From assembly GCA_039822785.1 (NCBI GenBank), contig JBCBMO010000005.1, positions 248,001 through 312,000 on the forward strand: DNA of 64,000 nt, given 5' to 3'. A model generated the notes under the pieces. The model had not been told where the DNA came from, made no database searches, and saw only the letters and a list, made by a program, of their open reading frames with translations. Source of the stretch: Thermohalobaculum sp039822785. Lineage in GTDB: Bacteria > Pseudomonadota > Alphaproteobacteria > Rhodobacterales > Rhodobacteraceae. Of the stretch, positions 24,780 through 33,834 are shown piece by piece. Positions within the stretch are counted from its first letter, which is position 1; every line of letters begins with the position of its first letter. The position numbers were made by a program, and so were the translations under genes.

Positions 24780-26513
24780 TCAGGCGGTCTCCAGGATGCG
24801 CCGCGCGATCACCTGGGCCTGGATCTCCGCCGCCCCCTCAAAGATGTTGAGGATCCGCGCATCGCAGAGGATCCGGCTGATGGGATACTCGAGCGCAAAG
24901 CCGTTGCCGCCATGGATCTGCAGCGCATTGTCCGCCGCCGCCCAGGCCACGCGCGCGCCCAAGAGCTTGGCCATCCCGGCCTCCAAGTCGCAGCGGCGCT
25001 CCTCGTCCTTCTCGCGCGCTGAGAAATACGTCAGCTGCCGCGCCACCATGATCTCGGCGGCCATCATCGCAAGCTTCGAGGCAACGCGGGGAAAGGCGAT
25101 CAGGGGCTTACCGAAAGCCTCCCGCTCCTGCGCATAGCGCAAGCCGACGTCGAGCGCGCTCTGCGCCACGCCCACGGCACGCGCTGCGGTCTGGATCCGC
25201 GCACTCTCGAAGGTCTGCATAAGCTGCTTGAAGCCCTGCCCCTCAACCCCGCCCAAAAGCGCCTCGCCCGGCACCCGGTGCCCGTCCAGCGCCAGGGTGT
25301 ATTCCTTCATCCCCCGGTAGCCGAGCACCTCGATCTCCCCGCCGGCCATGGTCGCGTCCGGAAAGGGTTCCGCGCAATCGCCCCGGGTCTTGGGGGCCAG
25401 GAACATCGACAGCCCGGCGTAGTTGTCCGTATCCGGCACCGTGCGCGCCAGGACGGTCATCAGATCCGTCCGCGCCGCATGGGTGATCCAGGTCTTGTTC
25501 CCGGTGATCACCCAGTCCTCGCCCTCGCGGACCGCCCGGGTCTTGAGCGCGCCCAGGTCCGAGCCGGTATTGGGCTCGGTGAAGACCGCCGTCGGCAGGA
25601 TCTCGGCCGAGGCCAGCTTCGGCAGGTACTCCGCCTTCTGCGCCTCCGTGCCGCCGCAGAGGATCAGTTCCGCCGCGATCTCCGAGCGGGTGCCGAGCGA
25701 GCCCACCCCGATATAGCCGCGCGACAGCTCCTCGGAGACCACGCACATGGCGGTCTTGCCCATGCCGAAGCCGCCGTGCTCCTCGGGGATCGTCAGGCCG
25801 AAGACGCCGAGCTCGGCCATCTCCTCGATGATCGCCATGGGGACAAGCTCGTCCTTGAGGTGCCACTCATGGGCATAGGGCGCGACCTTCTCCGCGGCGA
25901 AGCGCACGAACTGCGCGCGCACCATCTCGAGCTCATCGTCGAGGCCGGTCTCGCCGAAGGACGCGACGCCCTCCAGCCGGGCCATCTCCTCGGCGAGCGC
26001 GATCTTTGCGGCGATCCCCGCCCCCTCGGCGGCCAGGCGCGCCAGGCGCGGCGCCGACAGCGGCGCCAGATCGGCCGGGCTTAGCCCCATGTCCGCGGGG
26101 CGCAGGATCTCGCCCTGGCTCATGGGCAGGCCACCCGCCACCTGAGCCAGATACTCGCCGGCCGCGATGGACAGGATCAACCGCTCGACGCGGCCGAACT
26201 TGCCCGCCGTCTCCAGCCGCGCTGCCCAGGCCGCCATCTGGCGCAGGCTCTCGGCATAGGTGGCGAGCCAGGCGAGCCCATGGGCGGCGTATTGCTCCGC
26301 CTCCAGCGCCTTGCCCGAGACCCGGCCATTGCTCGTCACCACCGCCTTCAGCCGCGTGGCGACCGTCGCCTTCAAGCCTCCGACCGCCTCCGCGGCCGTG
26401 CCGACCAGCGCGATGAGCCCGGCATCCTCGAAGATCGGACCACCCGGCGCGGTGTTGCCCAGGGGCGCATCCGCAGGCGTCTCGGCGATCAGGTCGGCGG
26501 CGTCATCCATCAT
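24780..26513 (-). CDS. mcd: (2S)-methylsuccinyl-CoA dehydrogenase
   Basis: FAD enzyme oxidising methylsuccinyl-CoA to mesaconyl-CoA in the ethylmalonyl-CoA pathway. The C-terminal 400 residues are an acyl-CoA dehydrogenase (FGLTIPEEHGGFGMG, FTEPNTGSDLGALKTRA, QIHGGNGFALEYPISRI, IFEGAAEIQAQVIARRIL). An additional helical N-terminal domain of about 165 residues with QMAAWAARLE is the hallmark of Mcd and explains the 577-residue length. Ordinary acyl-CoA dehydrogenases are about 380-390 residues. The presence of phaA/phaB, which feed the same pathway, supports the call. No other pathway gene is adjacent. Confidence 0.82.
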   Translation of the reverse strand: MMDDAADLIAETPADAPLGNTAPGGPIFEDAGLIALVGTAAEAVGGLKATVATRLKAVVTSNGRVSGKALEAEQYAAHGLAWLATYAESLRQMAAWAARLETAGKFGRVERLILSIAAGEYLAQVAGGLPMSQGEILRPADMGLSPADLAPLSAPRLARLAAEGAGIAAKIALAEEMARLEGVASFGETGLDDELEMVRAQFVRFAAEKVAPYAHEWHLKDELVPMAIIEEMAELGVFGLTIPEEHGGFGMGKTAMCVVSEELSRGYIGVGSLGTRSEIAAELILCGGTEAQKAEYLPKLASAEILPTAVFTEPNTGSDLGALKTRAVREGEDWVITGNKTWITHAARTDLMTVLARTVPDTDNYAGLSMFLAPKTRGDCAEPFPDATMAGGEIEVLGYRGMKEYTLALDGHRVPGEALLGGVEGQGFKQLMQTFESARIQTAARAVGVAQSALDVGLRYAQEREAFGKPLIAFPRVASKLAMMAAEIMVARQLTYFSAREKDEERRCDLEAGMAKLLGARVAWAAADNALQIHGGNGFALEYPISRILCDARILNIFEGAAEIQAQVIARRILETA

Positions 26514-26714
26514 GGGGCCTCATCTATCGAACCGCGGCGCGCGGCATGGTTGGAGCCGCCATCGCGCGACCCCGTCTCTCTTCGCAGTTGCGGGAGGGCT
26601 ATCGCAGCCACGCCACCGCGGTCAAGCCTTGCGCAACATCCTTTCCAGAAAATGCGTATGGGCGGAATTTCCTTGCGGCTATTTTTCGCGGCAACGCAGC
26701 AGCCTCTTGCGCGC

Positions 26715-28325
26715 TCACCCGACCGCCGCAGCACCCGCCCGGCGCGGGTCTCCCGCCGCCGCCACCTGCCCGGCGGGATCGCGCGCGACCGCATGCACCC
26801 CGCCGAAGAACATGGAGGGCGCGTCCCAACCCCTCGGTGGGGCGCAGGCCTCGGGCCAGGCACTGCGCAGCGCGGTCTCGTCCGCCTCCGACAGACCTGT
26901 CCGCTCATAGTCCAGGACCGCCGCCTCCCCAACGCCCTCTACGTGCATCCGGGGGGCTGCGACCGCGGCCTCCAGGTCCGGCAGCCGCCCCTCGAGCGTC
27001 TCGTCTGCCAGGCGCCAGCCCACCTCGGCGAGGGCGGTGCGGATCCGGTTCGACCCGCCCGAGCCCAGGACCGCCACCCGGCCGTCGTCCCAACTGGCCA
27101 CCATCGGCGCCATCATCGACGACAGCCGCCTGCCCGGCGTCCAGCCGAGCGGATCGCCTTCGGCCGCCGCGGGCACCAGGTCGTCCTCGCCCAGCATGTT
27201 GTTGGCCATGATCCCGGTGCCGGGGACGATCAGCCCACAACCCTCGCCGTTCGAGAGCGTGAGCGCCGCCGCCGCGCCGGAGGGATCGACCGCCGAGAGA
27301 TGCGTCGTCCCCCGCAGGGCCCTGCCCCGGCGCGCCGCCGCCTCTGCCTCCGCCAGCCAGGCGCCCGCCGGCCCCGCCAGGACAGCACGAAGCTCAGACT
27401 GCAACGCGCCACCCGCCAAGACCGCGGCGCCTGCGTCCGGCGCCGCATCGATCCCGCTGTCGCGCCGCGCCATGGTGGTCAGTGCCAGTGCCGCCAGCCG
27501 CGCCGCAGGACCCGGCCGCTGCGGCAGCAGCGCCAGCGGCAGGCCCGTGAGCGCGCCACCCAGCGCGGGCGGCGGGTTGAGCGCAAAGCGCACCCTGCCG
27601 CGGCGCTGGATCAGGGGCCGGCGCCACGCGGCGCGCCAACCGCTGAGATCATCCCGGGTCAGATGCCCACCCTCGGCCATCTGGTCGAGCAGCGCCGCCG
27701 CCACCTCGCCCTGCTGGACGAAATCCGGGCCCTCGATCCCAAAGACCTCCAGCACCTCGGCAAAATCCGGGTTCTTTCGCACCGCCCCTTCGGCCATCGG
27801 CATGCCCTCGCCATCGGCGTTCAAGGCCCGCGCGGCCGGGCTCGCCGTCAGGATCGGACGCACGATCTGCCCCAGCCGGGCCTGAAAGCCGGTCACCGCG
27901 ACGCCTTCGCGCGCGGCGGCGACCGCCGGTTCCAAGAGCGCACGGAGCGGCATCCGGCCCGCCCGCGCATGCGCCGCGACCAGGCCCGGGGCGATGCCGC
28001 TGACCGCCACCGTGCCCGCGCCGATCCGAAAGCGCTGGGTCACCCCGCCGAAATCCGCCTCGATCTCCCGCAGGTCGCAGTCGGCAAGCGGCCGCTTGAC
28101 CTTAGGCGTGTCGACGAAGAGGTCCAGGCAGTCCACCGTGCCGTCTGCGCCGCGCAGCATCAGGAACCCGCCGCCCAACAGGCCGGCAAGCACGGGCTCC
28201 ACGACCATGGCCATGGCCGCGCCGGCGATCACGGCGTCCACGGCGCTGCCGCCGGCGGCCAAGACCTCCGCCCCGGCCTCAGCAGTCAGCGGATGGCCCG
28301 CCGCGATGGCATATCCCTGTGTCAT
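26715..28325 (-). CDS. Gamma-glutamyltransferase family protein
   Basis: Ntn-hydrolase that would mature by self-cleavage before the Thr of GTTHLSAVD (about residue 340), giving large and small subunits. Other family features are AGHPLTAEAGAEVLAAGGSAVDA at the start and MANNMLGEDDL in the small subunit. It has 536 residues. No signal peptide is seen, so it may be cytosolic, unlike classical periplasmic Ggt. The exact substrate (glutathione, another gamma-glutamyl compound, or an acylase-type amide) is undetermined. A 200-base spacer lies between it and mcd. Confidence 0.83.
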   Translation of the reverse strand: MTQGYAIAAGHPLTAEAGAEVLAAGGSAVDAVIAGAAMAMVVEPVLAGLLGGGFLMLRGADGTVDCLDLFVDTPKVKRPLADCDLREIEADFGGVTQRFRIGAGTVAVSGIAPGLVAAHARAGRMPLRALLEPAVAAAREGVAVTGFQARLGQIVRPILTASPAARALNADGEGMPMAEGAVRKNPDFAEVLEVFGIEGPDFVQQGEVAAALLDQMAEGGHLTRDDLSGWRAAWRRPLIQRRGRVRFALNPPPALGGALTGLPLALLPQRPGPAARLAALALTTMARRDSGIDAAPDAGAAVLAGGALQSELRAVLAGPAGAWLAEAEAAARRGRALRGTTHLSAVDPSGAAAALTLSNGEGCGLIVPGTGIMANNMLGEDDLVPAAAEGDPLGWTPGRRLSSMMAPMVASWDDGRVAVLGSGGSNRIRTALAEVGWRLADETLEGRLPDLEAAVAAPRMHVEGVGEAAVLDYERTGLSEADETALRSAWPEACAPPRGWDAPSMFFGGVHAVARDPAGQVAAAGDPRRAGAAAVG

Positions 28326-28437
28326 GATGCCCGCGTGCCGCGCCGCCCCGGCGCTGTCAACGCGGCCCTATCGCCACGCGCACCGAACCCGGCCCACCGC
28401 CTGCGCGGCCGGCCCAGCGGCGCTCCCGAGGAAGCAG

Positions 28438-28454
28438 CCCGCCGACCAGGCGGG
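28438..28454 (-). terminator. Hairpin downstream of pckA
   Basis: CCCGCC (28438-28443) and GGCGGG (28449-28454) form a short stem with a five-base loop, 48 bases after the pckA stop on the minus strand. The T-run (TTTCCGTTT) is on the plus-strand side, so termination of pckA transcripts is uncertain. Confidence 0.35.
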
Positions 28455-28501
28455 TTTCCGTTTGATCGGATAGCTTCAGGCAGTGTCTTGAGCGGCTGCG
28501 C

Positions 28502-30106
28502 TCAGGCGGCCTTCAGGGCGCAGGCCTTCACGTCCTCGCCCACATGCGGCTCATACTGGGCGAAGTTGTCGGCGAACATCGACACCAGCTTGCGCGCCTG
28601 GGCATCATAGGCCGCCGCATCCGGCCAGGTGCCGCGCGGATCGAGCAGGGCGGCCTCGACCCCCGGCACCGACACAGGCACCTCGAAGCCGAAGTTGGGA
28701 TCCGTGCGATAGGCCACATCGCCCAGGCTGCCATCCAGCGCCGCCGACAACAACGCCCGGGTCGCCGCGATCGGCATCCGCCGCCCGGTGCCATAGGCGC
28801 CGCCGGACCAGCCCGTGTTCACCAGCCAGCAGGTGGCGCCATGCTCCGCGATCTTGGCGCGCAACAGGTCGCCATAGACCTCCGGCCGGCGGGTCATGAA
28901 GGGCGCCCCGAAACAGGTCGAGAACGTCGGCTGCGGCTCCATCACCCCCTTCTCGGTCCCGGCCGCCTTGGCGGTGAAGCCCGAGAGGAAGTGGTACATC
29001 GCCTGCGCCGGGGTCAGCCGCGCGATCGGCGGCATCACGCCAAAGGCATCGCAGGTCAGCATGACGATGTTCCGCGGCACCCCCGCCAGCCCGGTCTCCG
29101 AGGCGTTGGAGATGTAGTGCAGCGGATAGGCACAGCGCATGTTGGCCGTGAGGCTGTCGTCGGCGAAATCCAGCACCCGCGTCAGGGGGTCATAGACCAT
29201 GTTCTCGATCACGGTCGCGAATTTGCCGGTTGTGGCGAAGATCTCGGGCTCCGCCTCCGCGCTCAGGTTGATGGTCTTGGCGTAGCAGCCACCCTCGAAG
29301 TTGAAGAGGCCCTGATCCGTCCAGCCGTGCTCGTCGTCGCCCACCAGCGTGCGCGCAGGGTCCGCCGAGAGCGTCGTCTTGCCCGTCCCCGACAGCCCGA
29401 AGAATACGGCGGCCTCGCCGGTGTCACCATCGGCGTGGTTGGCCGAACAGTGCATCGGCATGACGCCCTTCGCTGGCAGCAGGAAGTTCAGGATCGAGAA
29501 GACCGATTTCTTGTTCTCGCCCGCATAGGAGGTATCGGCCACCAGCACCATCCGCCGCTCGAAGCTGACCGCGATCACGGTCTCCGAGCGGCAACCGTGG
29601 CGCGCCGGGTCGGCCTTGAAGCTGGGGCAGTTGATGATCGTGAACTCGGGCGTGAAATCCTCGAGCTCCGCCCGCTCAGGCCGGCGCAGCATGTGGCGGA
29701 TGAAGAGCGAGTGCCAGGCAAGCTCGTTCACCAGCCGCACGTTCAGCCGATGCGCAGGGTCCGCGCCCGCGAAGAGATCCTGCACGTAGTAAGTGCCGCC
29801 CTTCATATGGGCGAGCATGTCCTGGTAGAGCCGCTCGAAGGCCTCTGCCTCCATCGCCTGGTTGTTCTCCCACCAGACATCCGCCTCGACCGAGGGTTCG
29901 CGGACCACGAACTTGTCCTTGGGGCTGCGGCCGGTGTGGCGCCCGGTCTCCACCAGCAGCGCACCGCCCAGGCCAAGCTCTGCCTCGCCATGGCGTATCG
30001 CCGCTTCGACCAAGGCCGGTTCGAGAAGATTGTAGTGGACAGCCGCCAGACCCTGGATGCCCATGTCTTCCACCCGGCACGCAGGATTTACAGTTCCGGT
30101 GAGCAT
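28502..30106 (-). CDS. pckA: Phosphoenolpyruvate carboxykinase (ATP)
   Basis: Converts oxaloacetate to phosphoenolpyruvate, the entry to gluconeogenesis. The kinase P-loop GLSGTGKTTLSADP, the Mn/Mg site DDEHGW and the GRSPKDKFVV segment near residue 45 are all present. The start is ATG 30106 (534 residues); a longer frame to 30274 adds an unsupported Arg-rich leader. It is divergent from chvI across a 561-base gap, an arrangement shared with relatives that suggests regulation by ChvI. Confidence 0.95.
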   Translation of the reverse strand: MLTGTVNPACRVEDMGIQGLAAVHYNLLEPALVEAAIRHGEAELGLGGALLVETGRHTGRSPKDKFVVREPSVEADVWWENNQAMEAEAFERLYQDMLAHMKGGTYYVQDLFAGADPAHRLNVRLVNELAWHSLFIRHMLRRPERAELEDFTPEFTIINCPSFKADPARHGCRSETVIAVSFERRMVLVADTSYAGENKKSVFSILNFLLPAKGVMPMHCSANHADGDTGEAAVFFGLSGTGKTTLSADPARTLVGDDEHGWTDQGLFNFEGGCYAKTINLSAEAEPEIFATTGKFATVIENMVYDPLTRVLDFADDSLTANMRCAYPLHYISNASETGLAGVPRNIVMLTCDAFGVMPPIARLTPAQAMYHFLSGFTAKAAGTEKGVMEPQPTFSTCFGAPFMTRRPEVYGDLLRAKIAEHGATCWLVNTGWSGGAYGTGRRMPIAATRALLSAALDGSLGDVAYRTDPNFGFEVPVSVPGVEAALLDPRGTWPDAAAYDAQARKLVSMFADNFAQYEPHVGEDVKACALKAA

Positions 30107-30420
30107 TGCCGCACGATCCTCTCTCTCAGGCCCCGATCGAACCCCGACGGCCGCAGGAGCCGGCCGTCTCGCGACCATCGCACTGCGCCGCGGGCAGCGC
30201 TCCCCACGGCCTCGGCCGGAGCGGGGCATCCTTCGTATGCTGCACTGCAAAATTCCGCTGGTGCGCGAAAGCATCTAGACCAGCCGCATACGTCGCGTCC
30301 ACCCCTCGCTCCGTCCCCGTTCGAGAGCAATCAGAGGGTGGCAACGCAAGATCTCAGCCTACGGGGGCGGTGACAGTCTCGCAAAGCCACCTTTGCCGCT
30401 GTCCTGGCACCTCGGCGGTA

Positions 30421-30440
30421 ACCGATCGACATCGATCGGT
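30421..30440. promoter_or_regulatory. 20-base operator-like palindrome
   Basis: ACCGATCGA (30421-30429) and TCGATCGGT (30432-30440) form a perfect inverted repeat with nine-base arms and a two-base centre. There is no T-run, so an operator is more likely than a terminator. It lies 228 bases before chvI and 315 bases before pckA. Confidence 0.5.
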
Positions 30441-30520
30441 CACATCATAAGCGCAGGATTGCCCCGGATACGCCCAGAAGTTGTAGCCATACGGTATCTA
30501 GGGCCGTGCTGCTTTCCTTT

Positions 30521-30537
30521 GGCAACCCCTCGTTGCC
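30521..30537. promoter_or_regulatory. Inverted repeat upstream of chvI
   Basis: GGCAAC (30521-30526) and GTTGCC (30532-30537) flank five bases, about 130 bases before the chvI start. It could be a regulator site for the two-component operon. Confidence 0.35.
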
Positions 30538-30667
30538 GTACTACTGTCAAAATTGAGATGCATCGGAATGGGACCGGCGTTTCAAAGGGGTGCAGCGCAA
30601 GGTGGGGGTCACCTTAATCAGAGGGAGCCCGTGGGGGCCGGAGAGGCCCAGCAGAGGGATGAGATAG

Positions 30668-31369
30668 ATGGCAACGATTGCTCTGGTGGATGACGATCGC
30701 AACATCCTCACCTCGGTCTCCATGGTGCTGGAGGCGGAGGGGTATGAGGTCAAGACCTACAACGATGGGGCGAGCGCCCTTACCGCGCTGACACAGAACG
30801 CGCCGGATCTTGCGATCCTCGACATTAAGATGCCGCGCATGGACGGCATGGAGCTGCTGCGCCGCCTTCGCCTCAAATCAGAACTGCCGGTGATCTTCCT
30901 GACGTCGAAGGACGAAGAGATCGACGAGGTCATCGGCCTGCGGATGGGTGCCGACGACTACGTGCGCAAGCCCTTCTCGCAGCGCCTGTTGGTGGAGCGG
31001 ATCCGCGCCGTCCTGCGCCGCCGCGAGGTCGTGGGCGACACCACCGCCGAGCGTGCCGAGAGCGACAAGGTCCTGCGCCGTGGCCGGCTGGAGATGGACC
31101 CGATGCGCCACTCCTCCACCTGGGACGGCAAGCCGGTGACCCTGACGGTGACCGAGTTCCTGATCCTTCACGCCCTCGCCCAGCGCCCGGGTTTCGTGAA
31201 GTCTCGCGACCAGCTCATGGATGCAGCCTACGACGACCAAGTCTATGTCGACGACCGGACGATCGACAGCCATATAAAGCGGATACGAAAGAAATTCCGC
31301 GACGTTGATGACAGTTTCAACTCCATCGAGACGCTGTACGGCGTTGGATACAGGTACAAGGAAGTGTGA
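30668..31369 (+). CDS. chvI: Response regulator ChvI
   Basis: OmpR-type response regulator of the alphaproteobacterial envelope and acid-stress system. The receiver domain has the acidic pocket DDD at 8-10, the phosphorylated Asp52 in LAILDIKMPRMDG and Lys in VRKPF. The winged-helix output domain begins near residue 140 and ends IETLYGVGYRYKE. It has 233 residues. The stop overlaps the chvG start (GTGA). In relatives ChvI controls surface polysaccharide, metabolism and pckA-linked genes. Confidence 0.95.
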   Translation: MATIALVDDDRNILTSVSMVLEAEGYEVKTYNDGASALTALTQNAPDLAILDIKMPRMDGMELLRRLRLKSELPVIFLTSKDEEIDEVIGLRMGADDYVRKPFSQRLLVERIRAVLRRREVVGDTTAERAESDKVLRRGRLEMDPMRHSSTWDGKPVTLTVTEFLILHALAQRPGFVKSRDQLMDAAYDDQVYVDDRTIDSHIKRIRKKFRDVDDSFNSIETLYGVGYRYKEV

Positions 31370-33231
31370 CGCCACAAGCACTTGCAGACGCTGTCGCAGC
31401 CGGTGCCGCCCGTCTGAAGGGGGCGGCCGTAACAGGTATGAGCGGTCCCCGTGCCGAAGCACGGGTCAAGGGCGCCGAGGGGATCGCGGGCCTGAAGAAG
31501 AGGCTTGTGTCGCGAACCACCGGCGCGAACGAGCATACCCAGCTTTTCGGTCTGGATCGCCGTCCCCGGCCGGCGTCGATGCGCCAGCGCATCCTAATCG
31601 GCCTGCGCCGATCCGCGCCGTTTTCGTCGCTGCAGCGGCGGATCATCTTCTTCAACCTGATCGGCCTCGCGGTGCTGGTCTTCGGCGTGCTCTATCTCAA
31701 TCAGTTCCGCACCGGGCTGATCGAACAGCGCTTCCAGTCCCTCTCCGTCGAGGGGCAGATCATCGCCGTCACGATCGCGGAGAGTGCGGCGACCTTCACC
31801 GACGGGGAGGTCGTGTCGGCGCTGGAGCGACCCGGCCTCGACCCTGACCGCGCGAGCAGCATTCTCACCAGCCTCTCGCGCCCGGCGCGGGTGCGCGCAC
31901 GGCTCTATGACACCGATCTGCGCCTGATCGCCGACACGCGCTCCGCCGCCTCCGGCCTCAGCACGATTTCGCGCACACCGCTGGCGCCGCCGGGCGACGA
32001 GAACGACGACGGCGCCATCGTCCGGCTGGAGCGGCTGTATCAGGAGCTGCTGTTTCCCACCGACAAGACCGGAGACATCTTCGAGGAGGTCGTCGGCGGC
32101 GGCGTTAGCCTTGCGCCGGAGGTTCGCGAGGCCGCCCTGGGGCGGACGCAGAACGCCGTTCGCGCCAACTCCGAACGCGATCTGATCGTCTCGGTCGCGA
32201 TCCCCGTGCGCAAGTTCAAGACCGTGTTGGGCGTTCTCGTGCTGTCGACCGAGGGCGACGATATCAACGAGGTCGTGCGCCGCGAACGCGTCGGCATCCT
32301 GCAGATCTTCGTCACCGCGTCCATCGTGTCGATCGGCCTGTCGGTCCTGCTCGCCAACACCATCGCCTCGCCGATCCAGCGCCTGGCCCAGGCAGTGGAT
32401 CCCGGTGGTACCTCGTCCTCGCGCCCGCTCAACCCTGACCGCGTCGAAGTGCCGGACATGAGCACCAGGGCGGATGAGATCGGCGATCTATCCGCCGCGC
32501 TCCATAGAATGACCGACGCGCTCTATCGACGGATCGAGGCCATCGAGAGTTTTGCCGCCGACGTCGCGCATGAGATCAAGAACCCGCTGACCTCCATGCG
32601 CTCGGCGGTCGAGACCTTCAGCTATGCCAAGACCCCCGAACAGCGCCAGCGGCTGCTCGACGTGATCATGTCGGACATCAAGCGGCTGGACCGGCTGGTC
32701 ACGGATATCTCCAACGCCTCCCGCCTCGATGCGGAACTCGTGCGCGAGAAGATGGAGGAGTTCGACCTCGGCAGCCTGCTCACCTCGCTGGCCGGCGTCA
32801 CCGCCAATCAGGGCGAAAAGCGGAACGTCGAGGTGAAGCTCGAGCTGCCGGAGGGCGGCCTGATCGCGCGCGGCCTGGAGGGGCGGCTGGCGCAGGTCTT
32901 TGCCAACCTCCTCGACAATGCCCTGTCGTTCTCGCCCGAGGAAACGACGATCACGGTGCGGGCGGATATCTTCGAGGACGGCCTCACGGTCAGCGTCAGC
33001 GACCAGGGCCCCGGCATCCCCGAGGACAACCTGGCCACCATCTTCGAGCGCTTCTACTCCGAGCGGCCCGAGCACAGCTTCGGCGACCACTCGGGCCTCG
33101 GCCTGTCGATCTGTAAACAGATCGTCGAGGCGCACGGCGGGCGGATCAGCGCCTCGAACCTGCGGTCCAAGGGTGCCTCGAAGGAGACCCCGCCGCTCGG
33201 CGCCCGGTTCCTGGTCGAACTGCCAACATGA
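31366..33231 (+). CDS. chvG: Sensor histidine kinase ChvG
   Basis: Membrane partner of ChvI. There are two transmembrane helices (about residues 100-120 and 305-330) around a periplasmic sensor domain of about 180 residues. A HAMP segment follows, then the phospho-acceptor His402 in FAADVAHEIKNPLTSM and an HATPase domain with NLLDNAL and DQGPGIPEDN. The GTG start at 31366 overlaps the chvI stop by four bases; an ATG at 31438 is an alternative. The cytoplasmic N-terminal extension of about 95 residues is long. HprK begins in an ATGA overlap with its stop. Confidence 0.93.
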   Translation: MTPQALADAVAAGAARLKGAAVTGMSGPRAEARVKGAEGIAGLKKRLVSRTTGANEHTQLFGLDRRPRPASMRQRILIGLRRSAPFSSLQRRIIFFNLIGLAVLVFGVLYLNQFRTGLIEQRFQSLSVEGQIIAVTIAESAATFTDGEVVSALERPGLDPDRASSILTSLSRPARVRARLYDTDLRLIADTRSAASGLSTISRTPLAPPGDENDDGAIVRLERLYQELLFPTDKTGDIFEEVVGGGVSLAPEVREAALGRTQNAVRANSERDLIVSVAIPVRKFKTVLGVLVLSTEGDDINEVVRRERVGILQIFVTASIVSIGLSVLLANTIASPIQRLAQAVDPGGTSSSRPLNPDRVEVPDMSTRADEIGDLSAALHRMTDALYRRIEAIESFAADVAHEIKNPLTSMRSAVETFSYAKTPEQRQRLLDVIMSDIKRLDRLVTDISNASRLDAELVREKMEEFDLGSLLTSLAGVTANQGEKRNVEVKLELPEGGLIARGLEGRLAQVFANLLDNALSFSPEETTITVRADIFEDGLTVSVSDQGPGIPEDNLATIFERFYSERPEHSFGDHSGLGLSICKQIVEAHGGRISASNLRSKGASKETPPLGARFLVELPT

Positions 33232-33830
33232 CCGCGCCCGCGCCGCCGTCAGCTGCCGTCGCGGAGGCGCTGAAGGCGGCCGAGGGCGCCGCCTCGGGCA
33301 CTATCCTGCATGCCAGCGCGGTCACCCTCGGCAGCCGCGGGTTGCTGATTCTGGGCCCGGCCGGCAGCGGCAAGACCCGCCTGGCGCTGGAACTGCTCAC
33401 CATGGGCGCGGCGCTGGATGTGGCGCTGGTGGCGGACGACCGCACTGTCGTCACGGCGCCGCCCAAACGGGCAGCCATCGCCCACCGCGCCCCGATCCTC
33501 CGCCCCGCCCCCTCGCTCGCGGGCTTGGTCGAGATCCGCGGCGCCGGCGTGCTGTCGCACCCCTACCGGCCGGAGGCACGGTGCTGGCTTGCGGTCTTGC
33601 TCGGTCCCGCCGCCCCAGGCGAGGAGGCGCCGCGGATGCCCGAGCCGCGCTCGATCCGCCTGGCGGGCTGCGCCGTGCCGCTCATGACCATGGCGGGCGG
33701 GCTCCATTCGGCCGCGCTCCTGACGATCCTGCGCCGCGGCCTGCTGCCGGACCCGGTTTATCCGCCGGCCCGTGCCCTGCAGCGCGACCAGGCGGGGCGC
33801 CTGACCGCCGCCAGGCCTGAGCAGGCCTGA
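33228..33830 (+). CDS. hprK: HPr kinase/phosphorylase (short alphaproteobacterial form)
   Basis: Phosphorylates HPr on Ser46. Only the catalytic C-terminal domain is present, as is normal in Alphaproteobacteria: 200 residues against about 310 in Firmicutes. The P-loop GPAGSGKT is at residues 43-50 and the acidic LVADDRT follows near 65-71. It is fused by overlap to chvG and followed four bases later by rapZ. Its target HPr, with a conserved Ser46, is encoded in the same run. Confidence 0.92.
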   Translation: MTAPAPPSAAVAEALKAAEGAASGTILHASAVTLGSRGLLILGPAGSGKTRLALELLTMGAALDVALVADDRTVVTAPPKRAAIAHRAPILRPAPSLAGLVEIRGAGVLSHPYRPEARCWLAVLLGPAAPGEEAPRMPEPRSIRLAGCAVPLMTMAGGLHSAALLTILRRGLLPDPVYPPARALQRDQAGRLTAARPEQA

Positions 33831-33834
33831 GGGG

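Larger units (their letters stand above)
30107..30667. promoter_or_regulatory. Regulatory gap between pckA and chvI (561 bp)
   Basis: No gene was found in this divergent intergenic region, and it is visibly less GC-rich than the coding DNA on either side. It must hold the pckA and chvI promoters. Two inverted repeats stand out and are listed separately. The length is more than two simple promoters need, so a small RNA or several regulator sites are possible. Confidence 0.6.
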
